Shown here piece by piece: positions 43,769-52,985 of a stretch of 59,944 nt of DNA (position 1 is its first letter; the number at the start of each line of letters is the position of its first letter). The DNA is from Acidobacteriota bacterium (GTDB taxonomy: Bacteria > Acidobacteriota > Terriglobia > Terriglobales > Acidobacteriaceae), in assembly GCA_003010405.1 (NCBI GenBank), contig PJLO01000005.1, forward strand, positions 1 through 59,944. Direction: 5' to 3'. The notes under the pieces are model-generated. The model worked only from the letters and a program-made list of their open reading frames with translations, was not told the DNA's origin and searched no databases. A program made the translations under genes and the position numbers.

Positions 43769-44935
43769 TCACAACGAACGCAAATAAACTTCTTTCAACT
43801 CCTCCGTTGAAAGCGTGACCGGATTTGCCTTCATGCTGCTGGAGGCAGAGGCTTTTCTGACGGCCTCATCTGCGTCGCCCGGACCCATTCCAAAACTAGC
43901 GAGCGGCGGAATGCGAAGTTCGTGGCTGAGGTTACGGGCGAACGCAACTGCGTCTTCGGGTTCCGCCGACGGATTTCCCGTGAGGCATCGGGCCACAGTG
44001 CGATAGCGGTCCAGAACGCGGGCAGAGTCCTGGTTCTGTGTGCGCTTCAAGTGAGAAATGTTTGCCGCCAGGCCGTTCCCCAGGATTGCGGCGCAGATTG
44101 CTCCATGAGGCGCATCGAACATTCCACCCAGTGGTCCGGCGAAGCCGTGCACAACGCCGAGCCCTGAGTTCGCCAGGGCCATTCCTCCGAAAAGGCTTGC
44201 CAGTGACATTTCGGTGCGGGCCTCCATGTCGTCTCCGTAGCGGAAGGCGCGTGGCAGCGAGCGCGCGGCGAGTGGGATGGCCTGCAGGCAAAGCGCGTCG
44301 GTCAGCGGATTGGCTCGCAATGACGTGTAAGGCTCGATCAGCTGCGTCAAGGCGTCCATGCCGCACCAGGCCGTGGGACTTGGAGGAAGATTGCGGGTGA
44401 GGTCCGGGTCAACGATGGCGGCCACGGGCAGCATCGTGACCGAGCGCAGGCTGACCTTCACGGCGTGTTCCGGTGAAAAGATTACGGAGTTGCGAGTGAC
44501 TTCGGCGCCGGTGCCCGAGGTAGTAGGAACGGCAATACAGGGCGCACTGGCGTTCTGCATCGGCTGACCTTTACCAATCACTTCAAGATAGTCGAGCAGG
44601 TCTCCGGTGTTGCGCAAAAGCGAGGCAACGGCCTTGCCCGTGTCGATCACGCTGCCGCCGCCGATGGCGACTACTCCATCGCAATTGGCAGCCGTTGCTT
44701 TGCTCACGGCTTCGCGAAGCAATGAGACGCTGGGCTCAGAAGGGACAATGAAGGAGATAGCCTCAGTCCCTGCCTTGGTGAGCAGATCAATCACTGGTTG
44801 CACTCGGGATACGGATTTTCCGGTGACAACGAAGCAACGACGAAGACCATGTCGAGCGGCAAGCTTGGGAAGCTCTGTAATTTTGCCGCGTCCGAAGATG
44901 ATCTGCTGTGTGGTCGCGAATTCGAAGGCATTCAT
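43769..44935 (-). CDS. Iron-containing alcohol dehydrogenase
   Basis: Group III NAD(P)-dependent dehydrogenase of 388 residues. It shows the dinucleotide motif AIGGGSVIDTGKA (about 90-102) and TTSGTGAEVT. The metal site keeps Asp and two histidines (GMDALTQLIEP, GVVHGFAG, DAPHGAIC), but the histidine normally four residues after the Asp is Gln. The start at 44935 (MNAFEFATTQQ) has AGGAG nine bases upstream; an ATG 21 bases earlier has no site. It converges with ccsA. The substrate is unknown. Confidence 0.9.
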   Translation of the reverse strand: MNAFEFATTQQIIFGRGKITELPKLAARHGLRRCFVVTGKSVSRVQPVIDLLTKAGTEAISFIVPSEPSVSLLREAVSKATAANCDGVVAIGGGSVIDTGKAVASLLRNTGDLLDYLEVIGKGQPMQNASAPCIAVPTTSGTGAEVTRNSVIFSPEHAVKVSLRSVTMLPVAAIVDPDLTRNLPPSPTAWCGMDALTQLIEPYTSLRANPLTDALCLQAIPLAARSLPRAFRYGDDMEARTEMSLASLFGGMALANSGLGVVHGFAGPLGGMFDAPHGAICAAILGNGLAANISHLKRTQNQDSARVLDRYRTVARCLTGNPSAEPEDAVAFARNLSHELRIPPLASFGMGPGDADEAVRKASASSSMKANPVTLSTEELKEVYLRSL

Positions 44936-45023
44936 CGGCTTCTGCTCCTGAGCCATTATCGTGCTGATTCGCGAAATAACTATCCTCGCGCGGCTTGTTT
45001 CGAAGCGTGCTGCAGGCGATTGG

Positions 45024-45722
45024 TTAGTTCTCTTTCCTCAAAGCAGCGCTGGGAGTTTGCTTCAGAACCCAACCGCTGTCCAGCAGGGACAAAACCTTGT
45101 CGGTGGCCTCGCGGAGTTGTAGCTCGAAATCGCTCGTCGGCTTTGCTCCGAACAGAAAAGCATTGCCCGGAGATTGCGCAAAAGCGCTATTTACCGGGAC
45201 CGACCAGATGTTGCCAGCCGGGTTGCAGACCGCATTGCCAAAACAATCGTCAACCGCTCGCTTTACGCCACTCCAGTCGTAGTCGTGCCCGCAGAGAATC
45301 TTTGTTGCCTTAGGTCGCCAGACATTGATGTCGGCAAACACTTCGTCATATTCGTGCCCGCTGTCGATGAACACCAGGTCGGCGGCATTAATCGTACCTG
45401 CCGCCTCGGCGCTCGACATGCGGCGTTCGACCAGGTTAGGGAAGTGGCCGACGTTGGCGATGAATTCCGCATGAATATCCACCACGTCGGCCAATTTGTG
45501 TTGATAGTTTCGCTCGGCATCGCTGCCCAGCCAGTGATCGACGGCATACACCGGTCCCAGGCAGCCGGAGAGCAGGGCGTAAGTGCTCCGTCCCTTCCAG
45601 CTTCCGATTTCAACGACCGACTCAACTTTTTGGGCTGCCGTAAAAAGCCAGACGAGTTCGGAAAACCGCATCCATCCTTCAATGTGCAGACCGAGTGTTT
45701 CTGTTTCGCTCAGAACCGTCAT
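45024..45722 (-). CDS. Class I SAM-dependent methyltransferase (Methyltransf_24-like)
   Basis: A 232-residue protein with SAM motif I VEIGSWKGRSTYAL (about 39-52), the acidic post-motif AVDHW, and the strand LVFIDSGHEYDEV (about 117-129) followed by GHDY, typical of the Methyltransf_24 group acting on sugars or small molecules. The start at 45722 has GGGGAG six bases upstream; an ATG two codons earlier touches that site. Substrate unknown. Confidence 0.82.
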   Translation of the reverse strand: MTVLSETETLGLHIEGWMRFSELVWLFTAAQKVESVVEIGSWKGRSTYALLSGCLGPVYAVDHWLGSDAERNYQHKLADVVDIHAEFIANVGHFPNLVERRMSSAEAAGTINAADLVFIDSGHEYDEVFADINVWRPKATKILCGHDYDWSGVKRAVDDCFGNAVCNPAGNIWSVPVNSAFAQSPGNAFLFGAKPTSDFELQLREATDKVLSLLDSGWVLKQTPSAALRKEN

Positions 45723-45788
45723 TTTCATCTCCCCGAAAGCGAGTCTATACTTTACAACCGCGAATGCCGAGTCAATTCGATCTGTTGG

Positions 45789-46586
45789 TTACTTGCTCTG
45801 CTGCAAGAGCCTTCCGTTCAGCGGCTGCACAGGACGGGCATTGTCTGGGTAGATGGCGGCAAACTTTTCAATCTGCGTTCTTGAAAACGAAACCGGGGTG
45901 TTGAGCACATACCAAGCCACGCCTTCGCTGCAGGGAGGCGTGGTTAGAGATCCCATGAACGTCGTATAGCGGCGATTTGCGGGAATCAGATCACTCGCGT
46001 TTACCTTGACGTTTTCGACAGCAACTTCCTTGCCCTTCTCGTGCGGCAGATTACTCCAGATGGCCGTAATGGCGGAGTTAGCAGCGCCTTCTTTTATCTG
46101 AACCGCAACCACTGCGAGTTTGCCATCGTTGCTCTTGTGCACCAGGTGCACATCCATGCTGTCGCGACGGCCTTTAATTGCCTCCTCTGACGGATGGTGA
46201 AAATGGAATTGCACCAATTCGTAACGCTTGCCGGCCACTGTAATGCTGCTGCCTGGCGCGTAATTCACCTGAATGGAATGCCCGTTGTTGATTACCTTGA
46301 GCGGCGAAGGTTGATAGGAAAACTGGATTGCGGGGAGGTTGGCAATTTTCGGATTCACGATGTCAATTGGCGTCTGGTTCTTGCCCATCCCGCAAGCTGT
46401 GAATTCAGGGCTCAAATCCGCCCAGTGGCTGGGGCCATGTTCGCCGGAATATGTCCAGCTGTGTGAGGCGTCAGCGTGATGTTCTTGATGTTCTTGCGCG
46501 AGGGCAGCACCGGAGCTAAATGCACAGGCGGCGGCCAGAGTAAAAACACTTGCGAGTCGCAGAATGCGGTATGGTCTCGTGATCAT
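45789..46586 (-). CDS. Alpha-type carbonic anhydrase, exported
   Basis: Periplasmic zinc enzyme that hydrates CO2. In 265 residues: signal peptide (about 1-30, ends GAALAQ), the alpha-class core HWADLSPEF, QTPIDI, zinc ligands in VQFHFHHPSEE plus His in DVHLVHKS, and the C-terminal GSLTTPPCSEGVAW with substrate-pocket Thr residues. All three zinc histidines are present. A ribosome site GAGGAA precedes the ATG. Stand-alone gene. Confidence 0.95.
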   Translation of the reverse strand: MITRPYRILRLASVFTLAAACAFSSGAALAQEHQEHHADASHSWTYSGEHGPSHWADLSPEFTACGMGKNQTPIDIVNPKIANLPAIQFSYQPSPLKVINNGHSIQVNYAPGSSITVAGKRYELVQFHFHHPSEEAIKGRRDSMDVHLVHKSNDGKLAVVAVQIKEGAANSAITAIWSNLPHEKGKEVAVENVKVNASDLIPANRRYTTFMGSLTTPPCSEGVAWYVLNTPVSFSRTQIEKFAAIYPDNARPVQPLNGRLLQQSK

Positions 46587-46837
46587 TCGATTCCTCTTCT
46601 CTAGATTCTCCGTCGGATGTTAGGACAATGCGATGCGGACAGCTCTGACGAGCGTAAGTAACGGTTGCGGCTCTTCTTTCGCTTGGAATTTCAAGCTACA
46701 AGCTATTGGAGTGAGCCAACCTGTCATTTCTGTCAGGGTTCCAAACAGCCAAGAGATGTTAACAGTTCGTGTGTCTCCAAGTCATGGGGAAACCGACTGA
46801 CGGGCTAGTATACCGTAAGAAAGGAAGGTAGAATCCG

Positions 46838-47533
46838 ATGCAAAATGCCAAGACAGCTGTGCGTTGTTTGTTCACGTTCCTGTTCCTGTTCTCGGCTCTG
46901 CCAGTGTTCGGTGCGGACAAGGCAAAAGACGATGCGACCTTTAGAAATGCCGCCACGGTTTTGGAGGAGATGCTCGAGAAAAAGAGCGTTCCGGAAGACC
47001 TATTGGCAAGAGCTGACTGCGTCATCGTGCTACCCGGCGTGAAGAAGATGGCCTTTGGCGTTGGCGGAAGCGGAGGCCGCGGCCCGATGACTTGCCGCAC
47101 TGGCAACAACTTCAGCGGCAAATGGTCGGCGCCTGCCATGTTCAGCATCGGCGGTGCCAGTGCCGGGTTCCAGGTCGGCGGTTCGTCCACTGACTTCGTT
47201 TTGCTCGTGATGTCACAAAGCGCAGTGGATGCCTTATTGAAGGGCAAGACCAAGGTTGGCAATGATGTGACGGCTGCGGCGGGTCCGGGAGCTACTACGG
47301 GCAGCTCGGTAGGCGGTGCCGGCATTCTGACCTATGGCCGCGCCAAAGGGCTGTTTGCCGGGGTGTCACTCAGCGGCGCAACACTGGATTCGGACAATGA
47401 CGCCAATAAGCGCTTGTATGGAAAGGCGCTGAGCGCGCGCGATATCGTGCGCGGCAACACCGCCGTTGTTACAACCGGGGGCGAGAGCCTAGTCTCGTTG
47501 CTCAACGCCAAAGTTCCGAAGCACAAGATGTAG
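46838..47533 (+). CDS. Exported SYLF (YSC84-type) lipid-binding domain protein
   Basis: A 231-residue protein with a signal peptide (about 1-25) and a SYLF domain: ADCVIVLPGVKKMAFGVGG, FSIGGASAGFQVGGSSTDFV and, near the end, AKGLFAGVSLSGATLDSD. The family binds membrane lipids; its bacterial role is unclear. AAGGAAGG lies nine bases before the ATG. Confidence 0.92.
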   Translation: MQNAKTAVRCLFTFLFLFSALPVFGADKAKDDATFRNAATVLEEMLEKKSVPEDLLARADCVIVLPGVKKMAFGVGGSGGRGPMTCRTGNNFSGKWSAPAMFSIGGASAGFQVGGSSTDFVLLVMSQSAVDALLKGKTKVGNDVTAAAGPGATTGSSVGGAGILTYGRAKGLFAGVSLSGATLDSDNDANKRLYGKALSARDIVRGNTAVVTTGGESLVSLLNAKVPKHKM

Positions 47534-47775
47534 AATCCCTTCTGCCGGAACAACCTTATTTCGCAGCTCGGGGGAGAGGCCTGCCCGGCAGAAGCTGGAA
47601 CAGCGGACTCTGACATTGAAGACCAAACGCTCCCGCGAGGAGCCTGCAAGTTGAGCACAGGCTAACGGCTAAATTAGACTACTTGTGCCATCACAAATTG
47701 CCCACTGAAGGGCGGCGGCAGATGCCGCAGTGAGATGCAACTCGCAACTGTCCTGTCTTTCAGTGGAGTGATTCG

Positions 47776-48138
47776 ATGAAGTTTCTCTTTGGCGGTCTTG
47801 GCACTGGAATTCTCGCCGGAATTCTCGCTGGCTTGTTGGGTGTCGGCGGGGGAATTGTGATTCTTCCCATGCTGGTCTATTTCTTCCACATGGATCAGCA
47901 CACTGCTCAGGGAACATCGCTTGCGATTCTGCTCCCGCCTTCGGGTTTGTTTGCCTTTCTGAGTTATTACAGGGCCGGACACGTCAATATGAAATTGGCT
48001 GCTCTCATAATCGTGGGAGTTCTTCTCGGCGGCTACCTTGGTGGTCAGTGGGCGCAACAACTTTCCGGTCCAATCCTGCGGAAGACGTTTGCTGTCTTCA
48101 TGGTGATCGCCGCAGTCAATATGTGGTTCAAGAAGTGA
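47776..48138 (+). CDS. Half-size TauE/SafE-family membrane transporter
   Basis: A 120-residue membrane protein with four hydrophobic helices and the TSUP hallmark GILAGLLGVGGGIVILPML (about 15-33). Classical members have two such halves in about 250 residues, so this would need to dimerise. Known members export sulfite, sulfoacetate or related anions. The ribosome site GGAG precedes the ATG by eight bases. Confidence 0.88.
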   Translation: MKFLFGGLGTGILAGILAGLLGVGGGIVILPMLVYFFHMDQHTAQGTSLAILLPPSGLFAFLSYYRAGHVNMKLAALIIVGVLLGGYLGGQWAQQLSGPILRKTFAVFMVIAAVNMWFKK

Positions 48139-48206
48139 ACACGAAGCCTGCTCTGTAGACATGCCAGCCGATTAGTTCGTGAAGGAGAGGGCAGCTCCTG
48201 CCCTGC

Positions 48207-49208
48207 TCACATCTCCCATCCCGCCGAAATCAATTCCGGAAATCGGTTTTCCCAGACGAAGCCATCAAAACTGTGAACCTGACGAAAATTAAGTCGCTCG
48301 TAGAGCGCGCGGGCGCGATCATTCTCCCCCGTGACTGTGAGAGATAGCTCGCTGAAGCCCCGCGAAGCAAGGTCGGCGTGGCAATGACTGATCAGATGCT
48401 CGCCTATACCGCGGCCGCGATATTCAGGGAGCGTACAGATCTGGGTGATATGGCCGACATCACCGCGCACGCGTGAGCAGAGCAAAATTCCAATGCGGGT
48501 GCGCGTCGGGCGATGGAAGGCTACGAAGGACGAACTGGCGTCGAAGGCTCCGCAACCGGGGAAACGGACAATGTTATTGAGGAAGCGAAGGGAACCGGAA
48601 ACAGTACGGTACTGGTCGTTAACGTCGCTATCGACATGGCCGCGATACGCTGCTGTGATGATGCTGGCGGCAGGCTGGTAGTCGGCTTCGGTCCAGCGGT
48701 TAATTTCAATATCTGCGGGGAGCAGGACTGAAGGGTCAGAATAAGAGTTTTCGACAGGCCGGGCGAGGAAAAAGCGCTGATATCGGCGGAAGCCTTCGTT
48801 CATGAAGGGCTTGGCAAGTTGGTCAGTGGGGAAGATGAGGAGTTGGGACTCCACCCGTTGAAGGCCGGGGGACTCCATCAGCGTGCTGATGCAGTGCTGA
48901 AGCAATTCATGCTCAAGGTCATGCCGGCGGTCCCGCGTGAACTCGGAGTGTTCCACAAACATGTCGCCGATGACGCCCTTGCTTCCTTCATAGACGAAAA
49001 AGCAGTAGCCGTGAACGCGCCCGCGCTCAATGGCCGCAAAGCCTGGCAGGATTCGTGCGTCGGTGTAGCGCAGAATCATCTGCGCCGATGGGCGAAAGTC
49101 CCAATGGAGAGTGCTTCGCCAGACTTCATTTTCTTCTTCCAAAAGGGGACGAAGGTCCGTTGAATTGAAATGACGAAGGTCGAGAATCTCCACGCTGACA
49201 CTTTCCAA
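48207..49208 (-). CDS. Tandem GNAT acetyltransferase
   Basis: A protein of about 333 residues. The C-terminal GNAT domain (about 185-325) has the acetyl-CoA loop EYRGRGIGEHLISHC and the following NDRARALYERLNF. The N-terminal half (AAIERGRVHGYCFFVYEG) looks like a second, degenerate GNAT domain. The start is unclear: a TTG at 49208 opens the conserved part, GTG 49193 is an alternative, and the frame stays open upstream without protein-like sequence. Substrate unknown. Confidence 0.8.
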   Translation of the reverse strand: MESVSVEILDLRHFNSTDLRPLLEEENEVWRSTLHWDFRPSAQMILRYTDARILPGFAAIERGRVHGYCFFVYEGSKGVIGDMFVEHSEFTRDRRHDLEHELLQHCISTLMESPGLQRVESQLLIFPTDQLAKPFMNEGFRRYQRFFLARPVENSYSDPSVLLPADIEINRWTEADYQPAASIITAAYRGHVDSDVNDQYRTVSGSLRFLNNIVRFPGCGAFDASSSFVAFHRPTRTRIGILLCSRVRGDVGHITQICTLPEYRGRGIGEHLISHCHADLASRGFSELSLTVTGENDRARALYERLNFRQVHSFDGFVWENRFPELISAGWEM

Positions 49209-49354
49209 TGGCGGGCCGCCCCTTTTAGTGTAAAGGATATGAGAAAAGTAGGAGAGCGCTGGGGTTACTAAAAGGGGACGCGGAGACGCGTCCACTATTC
49301 TTAACGCAATTGCTCGCCGCACTTCCGCAGAGTATCCCTAGCTCAGCCGTAACA

Positions 49355-51127
49355 TCACGGAGCAGGAGAAATTTCATAGATCTCGATTCGCTGCGGGCTG
49401 TAAGCCCCAACGAGTCGGAGCTTACGCTCGGCAAGTAGTAGCCGGAGGGCGGGGAGCGACCCTTCACGAGTGACAAGGATGTGGGAGGAAGCGGGAATGG
49501 CCGCAGGAAGCTCGTAAACTGCGGGCGAGATCTCCAGACCCTCATAGGGAGCAACGCGGTGGTTGAGATAGAACGCCAGGCCGAAGCTCGTCTCGCGATT
49601 CAGGGAAAAAGTTGCGAGAGGCAGAGCACGTGGTTGCTCGATCCGCTGTAGCAGTTCGGCGACTGGTCGGGAAGACTTGATGGCTTCCACAACCGGGGCA
49701 AAGCCGCGCAACAGGAAGCCAACGGCAAGAATGAGCGGAAACAAAGTGGCGAAGCGCAACATGCGCCATCCGGCGCTGAGCAGGGGGAGGGCGACGCCAA
49801 GAAAAACAATGGTTCCAGCCAGGGCGGCCACCATCATGCTCGCGGCGGAAAACCGCAACTTAAACGCAAGGCGCGGAGCTACGCAGAGCGCTGCGATAAT
49901 CCCGGCCAGCAGCAAGGCGTGCGCTGCGACCGGGAACAATCGCGGTCGCTCATCACGGTGGTCACGGCGATGCACAGCGACCGCAGCCAAAATCAGCAGC
50001 GGGGGAATCGCCGGAAGAATATATCCAGGCAGCTTTGCGCGAGAAATCGAGAAGAACGCGATGGGAATCAGCGCCCAGAGGAAGAGGAAGATCTCGAAGA
50101 CAGAGTCGGGCGCTGGGTCGTCGGCTTCCGCAGCTTCGGAACGATTCGCCTCATTTGATACGGCCATACCGGAAACAGAGTCCGCGCATGTGAGTTCGAG
50201 CGGATGAACATTGGCTTTGCCGCCGCCGCTAAGTTGCAAACGCAAAGCTGCCCAGGCATCGGCTATGCCATGGAGCAGCCATACCGTCCATGGGATAGTG
50301 GCAACCAGCACGACGGGAATGTAGTACCAGAACGGCTGCTTGTGTCGATAGAGGTTCGAGCCGAAGCGGGCCAGATTATGTTCGAGGAAGAAGACGCGGA
50401 AGAACTCCGGCGTGCGGAGTTGCACGAGCACGTACCAGGGAGCGGCAACCGCGAAGAATACAGCGATTCCGGCTGGATCGAGTGTGCGGACTACGGCTCG
50501 CGGATTTCGCTGGACGGCACAGAAAGCGATGATTACCAGCGCAGCTAAACCGGGGGCAACCGGGCCTTTGGCGAGCATCGCAACAGCGTTAAGAGCATAG
50601 AACAGCACCAGCCACACGCGGCTGCTGCGTCGACCCGCCGATGAGTTTTCCGACTCGTCCTGATACCAGCAGAACCAGGCCAGCATTGAGAGGCAAAACG
50701 GCGCGGTCAGCAGCATGTCGGTGGAAGCTGCGCGGGCGAATCCCAGAATCAAAACAGACGACGCTATGGCCAGTGCCGAGTCCAGTCGGGCATCGAAGCG
50801 GATGCGCCGCACGGCGAGAAAAGTTCCGAAGACCAGCAAGGTTGCGGCGACTGCCGAAGGAATGCGGGCGGCCCAATCCGAGATGCCGAAGACAGAGTAG
50901 GAGAGCATCTCTCCCCAATAAAGAAGTATGGGTTTCTCCAGCCATGTGTGCCCGTAGAGGACGGGCGTGACCCAGTCGTGACGGGCAAGCATTTCCCGTG
51001 CAACTTGAGCGTAACGGGGCTCGTCTGGGCCGAGAAGGCCGATACCGGAGAGCCGGAAAAAAAAGAAAAATCCGCACAGTCCGGTGAGCAGAAGAAACTC
51101 GCGCACGCGGGTTTGATTCAGGCGCAT
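49355..51127 (-). CDS. ArnT-like membrane glycosyltransferase
   Basis: A 590-residue integral membrane protein with about twelve helices. The first periplasmic loop GLLGPDEPRYAQVAREML holds the catalytic aspartate/glutamate pair typical of ArnT/PMT-like (GT39/GT83) transferases, followed by WLEKPILLYW. These enzymes move a sugar from polyprenyl phosphate to lipid A or protein. ATG 51127 (RLNQTRVREF) is chosen over a longer Ser-rich extension. It stands alone, downstream of the Spy-like gene on the same strand. Confidence 0.88.
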   Translation of the reverse strand: MRLNQTRVREFLLLTGLCGFFFFFRLSGIGLLGPDEPRYAQVAREMLARHDWVTPVLYGHTWLEKPILLYWGEMLSYSVFGISDWAARIPSAVAATLLVFGTFLAVRRIRFDARLDSALAIASSVLILGFARAASTDMLLTAPFCLSMLAWFCWYQDESENSSAGRRSSRVWLVLFYALNAVAMLAKGPVAPGLAALVIIAFCAVQRNPRAVVRTLDPAGIAVFFAVAAPWYVLVQLRTPEFFRVFFLEHNLARFGSNLYRHKQPFWYYIPVVLVATIPWTVWLLHGIADAWAALRLQLSGGGKANVHPLELTCADSVSGMAVSNEANRSEAAEADDPAPDSVFEIFLFLWALIPIAFFSISRAKLPGYILPAIPPLLILAAVAVHRRDHRDERPRLFPVAAHALLLAGIIAALCVAPRLAFKLRFSAASMMVAALAGTIVFLGVALPLLSAGWRMLRFATLFPLILAVGFLLRGFAPVVEAIKSSRPVAELLQRIEQPRALPLATFSLNRETSFGLAFYLNHRVAPYEGLEISPAVYELPAAIPASSHILVTREGSLPALRLLLAERKLRLVGAYSPQRIEIYEISPAP

Positions 51128-51223
51128 GGAGACAGTGTAATTCAGGGAGGAAGTGGTGGATGAGCTCTCGAAGTTACAGCGTGGGTGGAAAGCTGGACAA
51201 CTTTCCACCCATGCAATGTTAGT

Positions 51224-51838
51224 TTACTGGTTGGGCGCTGAAGTGCCAGCTTGTCCAGATGGGGTAGACGTCTGAGGAGCGCCAGAGCGTTTACCTTGAT
51301 TACGACGGAAGCTTCTGCCTTGCGGTGCACACATCGGCGGAGGGAAGTTACCTCTGTGCGGATACATGGCGAGGAGTTTCTTCCACTGGTCCGGAGTCAG
51401 GACGCGGCGCATAGCGAACGCCATTTGGGCGTTGGCTTTCTCAAGCGTAGCCCGCGCCGAGGCGATGCGGTCGATTGTGCTCATCACGGCGTTCTCGTCT
51501 GGATTTTCGGCTTCGAGCAAAGGCTCCAATTTGATTTCTTCCTTCTGCAGATTGGCGTGCAGGTCGATTAGCTTAGGACGGTTTTCCTGAAAAATCTGCT
51601 CGATTTTCTGAACCTGGCTGTCGGTGAGTCCGATATTCTTGACCACCTCGGTGTCTTTCCACCAGCGGCCCGGAATCATCAATCCATGCATCATGCCACC
51701 GGGACCCATGCCGGGACACATGCCAGGACACATGCCCATGCCGGAACCCATGCCGCGACGCCCCATACCACCTTGCGACGGCTGTGCCAATGCGATTCCG
51801 CACAACAACGCGGTTGCAATTAAGATTTTTCGAATCAT
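51224..51838 (-). CDS. Periplasmic Spy/CpxP/ZraP-like protein, Met-Gly rich
   Basis: A 204-residue exported protein with a signal peptide (about 1-18), a Met/Gly/Cys-rich stretch (GMGSGMGMCPGMCPGMGPGG, about 30-49) likely to bind metal, then a helical LTXXQ-like domain (LTDSQVQKIEQIFQENR; LTPDQWKKLL) as in Spy and heavy-metal resistance sensors, and a Pro/Ser-rich tail. AAGGAG lies six bases before the ATG. Last gene of the sigma/anti-sigma operon, so probably a stress or metal target. Confidence 0.85.
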   Translation of the reverse strand: MIRKILIATALLCGIALAQPSQGGMGRRGMGSGMGMCPGMCPGMGPGGMMHGLMIPGRWWKDTEVVKNIGLTDSQVQKIEQIFQENRPKLIDLHANLQKEEIKLEPLLEAENPDENAVMSTIDRIASARATLEKANAQMAFAMRRVLTPDQWKKLLAMYPHRGNFPPPMCAPQGRSFRRNQGKRSGAPQTSTPSGQAGTSAPNQ

Positions 51839-51848
51839 TCGGTTCTCC

Positions 51849-52346
51849 TTATTGGCTGATTGCGCCCGTTGAAGCGGCAGCAATATCGTTGCGCGCGATT
51901 GTGATCACGCTTACTGGCGCTAGTGCCTGCGGCACTACCCGGTTCAAGTCATTGTGGACTGCGTTAAGCAATTCGTCATCGCTCATTTGGATCGCAGGTC
52001 CTAAATTCACCTCAACGCTCGTGGCCGACTGAGACGTTGTCGCGCCCGAACGCGGCTTCATCATCCATGCCGTCTGCGCAGCCAGCAACAGCGCCAGCAC
52101 TCCGGCAGCGAACCACCGGAGCCGGTGCAGGGCCAGAAGCTTGCGAGGAGCAATTTCTTTCGCCATGCACGCGCGGTGAGCATATGCCGACTCCCGGCGT
52201 ACGGCAAGGGCGTAACGTGAAATTCCGCGGCGAACAGCCGTGGCCTCAGCGTGGCACTGCTCGCAGCGTTGCACGTGTTCCTGCGTCTCCGAATCTGCTT
52301 CTCCCGCCAGCCATCCCGCCAGTTGTTCGTCCGTGACATGTTTCAT
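51849..52346 (-). CDS. Zinc-finger anti-sigma factor
   Basis: A 165-residue protein with an N-terminal anti-sigma zinc-binding domain, H-x3-C-x2-C in EHVQRCEQCH (about 23-32), one membrane helix (WFAAGVLALLLAAQTAWMM, about 77-95) and a periplasmic C-terminal part. The ATG overlaps the stop of the sigma gene (ATGA), so the two are translationally coupled. It should hold the sigma factor at the membrane until a signal. Confidence 0.88.
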   Translation of the reverse strand: MKHVTDEQLAGWLAGEADSETQEHVQRCEQCHAEATAVRRGISRYALAVRRESAYAHRACMAKEIAPRKLLALHRLRWFAAGVLALLLAAQTAWMMKPRSGATTSQSATSVEVNLGPAIQMSDDELLNAVHNDLNRVVPQALAPVSVITIARNDIAAASTGAISQ

Positions 52347-52909
52347 CGTTCTTTCCTCTGCTGTCTTAAGGCGCCGACCGCCCGCGATAGATGCGACTTC
52401 ACGGTTCCGACCTCCAAGCCCATGGTCTGTGCGATCTCTTCCAGCGAAAACTCTTCCAGAAAGCGCAACCGGAAGACGGTTTGCTGCTGTGGTGAAAGCC
52501 TCCTCACCGCGTCCATCGTTTTTTGTAACTCCTCCTGGGCCAGCAGAGCACGATCGGCGAGGGGCTTGGTATCCACCGCTGTTTCAGTGGCTATCCCGGT
52601 TTCTTGAGTGCTCCCCCCGATCAGTTTTTTCCAGAAACTTTGGCGCCGGTTGCGCTGATAATCGCGAGCCAGATTTATCGCGATTCGTATTAGCCATGTT
52701 TTTACGCTGGCTTCGCCACGGAAGTCAGCGCGGGCCCGGTAGGCTTTAAGGAAACAGTCCTGGGTCAGGGTTGCGGCAGCCTCTTCGTCGCGCAGCTCGC
52801 ACCATAGCGTGCGATATATCTGCCCTTGGTACTGGCGCACGATTTCGTCGAATTCCGTGGCGGTCCATCCCGCCTCGATTGTCGCCGCTACCGTCAACGT
52901 TTCTTCCAT
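52343..52909 (-). CDS. ECF-type RNA polymerase sigma factor
   Basis: A 188-residue sigma factor with region 2 (FDEIVRQYQGQIYRTLW ... KTWLIRIAINLARDYQR, about 20-82) and region 4 (LSPQQQTVFRLRFLEEFSLE ... VGTVKSHLSRAVGAL, about 132-180), joined by a Thr-rich linker. It is followed by its anti-sigma and the Spy-like protein, the usual layout of an autoregulated envelope-stress unit. Confidence 0.93.
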   Translation of the reverse strand: MEETLTVAATIEAGWTATEFDEIVRQYQGQIYRTLWCELRDEEAAATLTQDCFLKAYRARADFRGEASVKTWLIRIAINLARDYQRNRRQSFWKKLIGGSTQETGIATETAVDTKPLADRALLAQEELQKTMDAVRRLSPQQQTVFRLRFLEEFSLEEIAQTMGLEVGTVKSHLSRAVGALRQQRKER

Positions 52910-52985
52910 TGTCCGCTCGCACCATTGGACGGAGCGGTGTAATTTTAGTTTACGTGCGCATGCGTTCTTTTCAGGGCTCCAGCAG

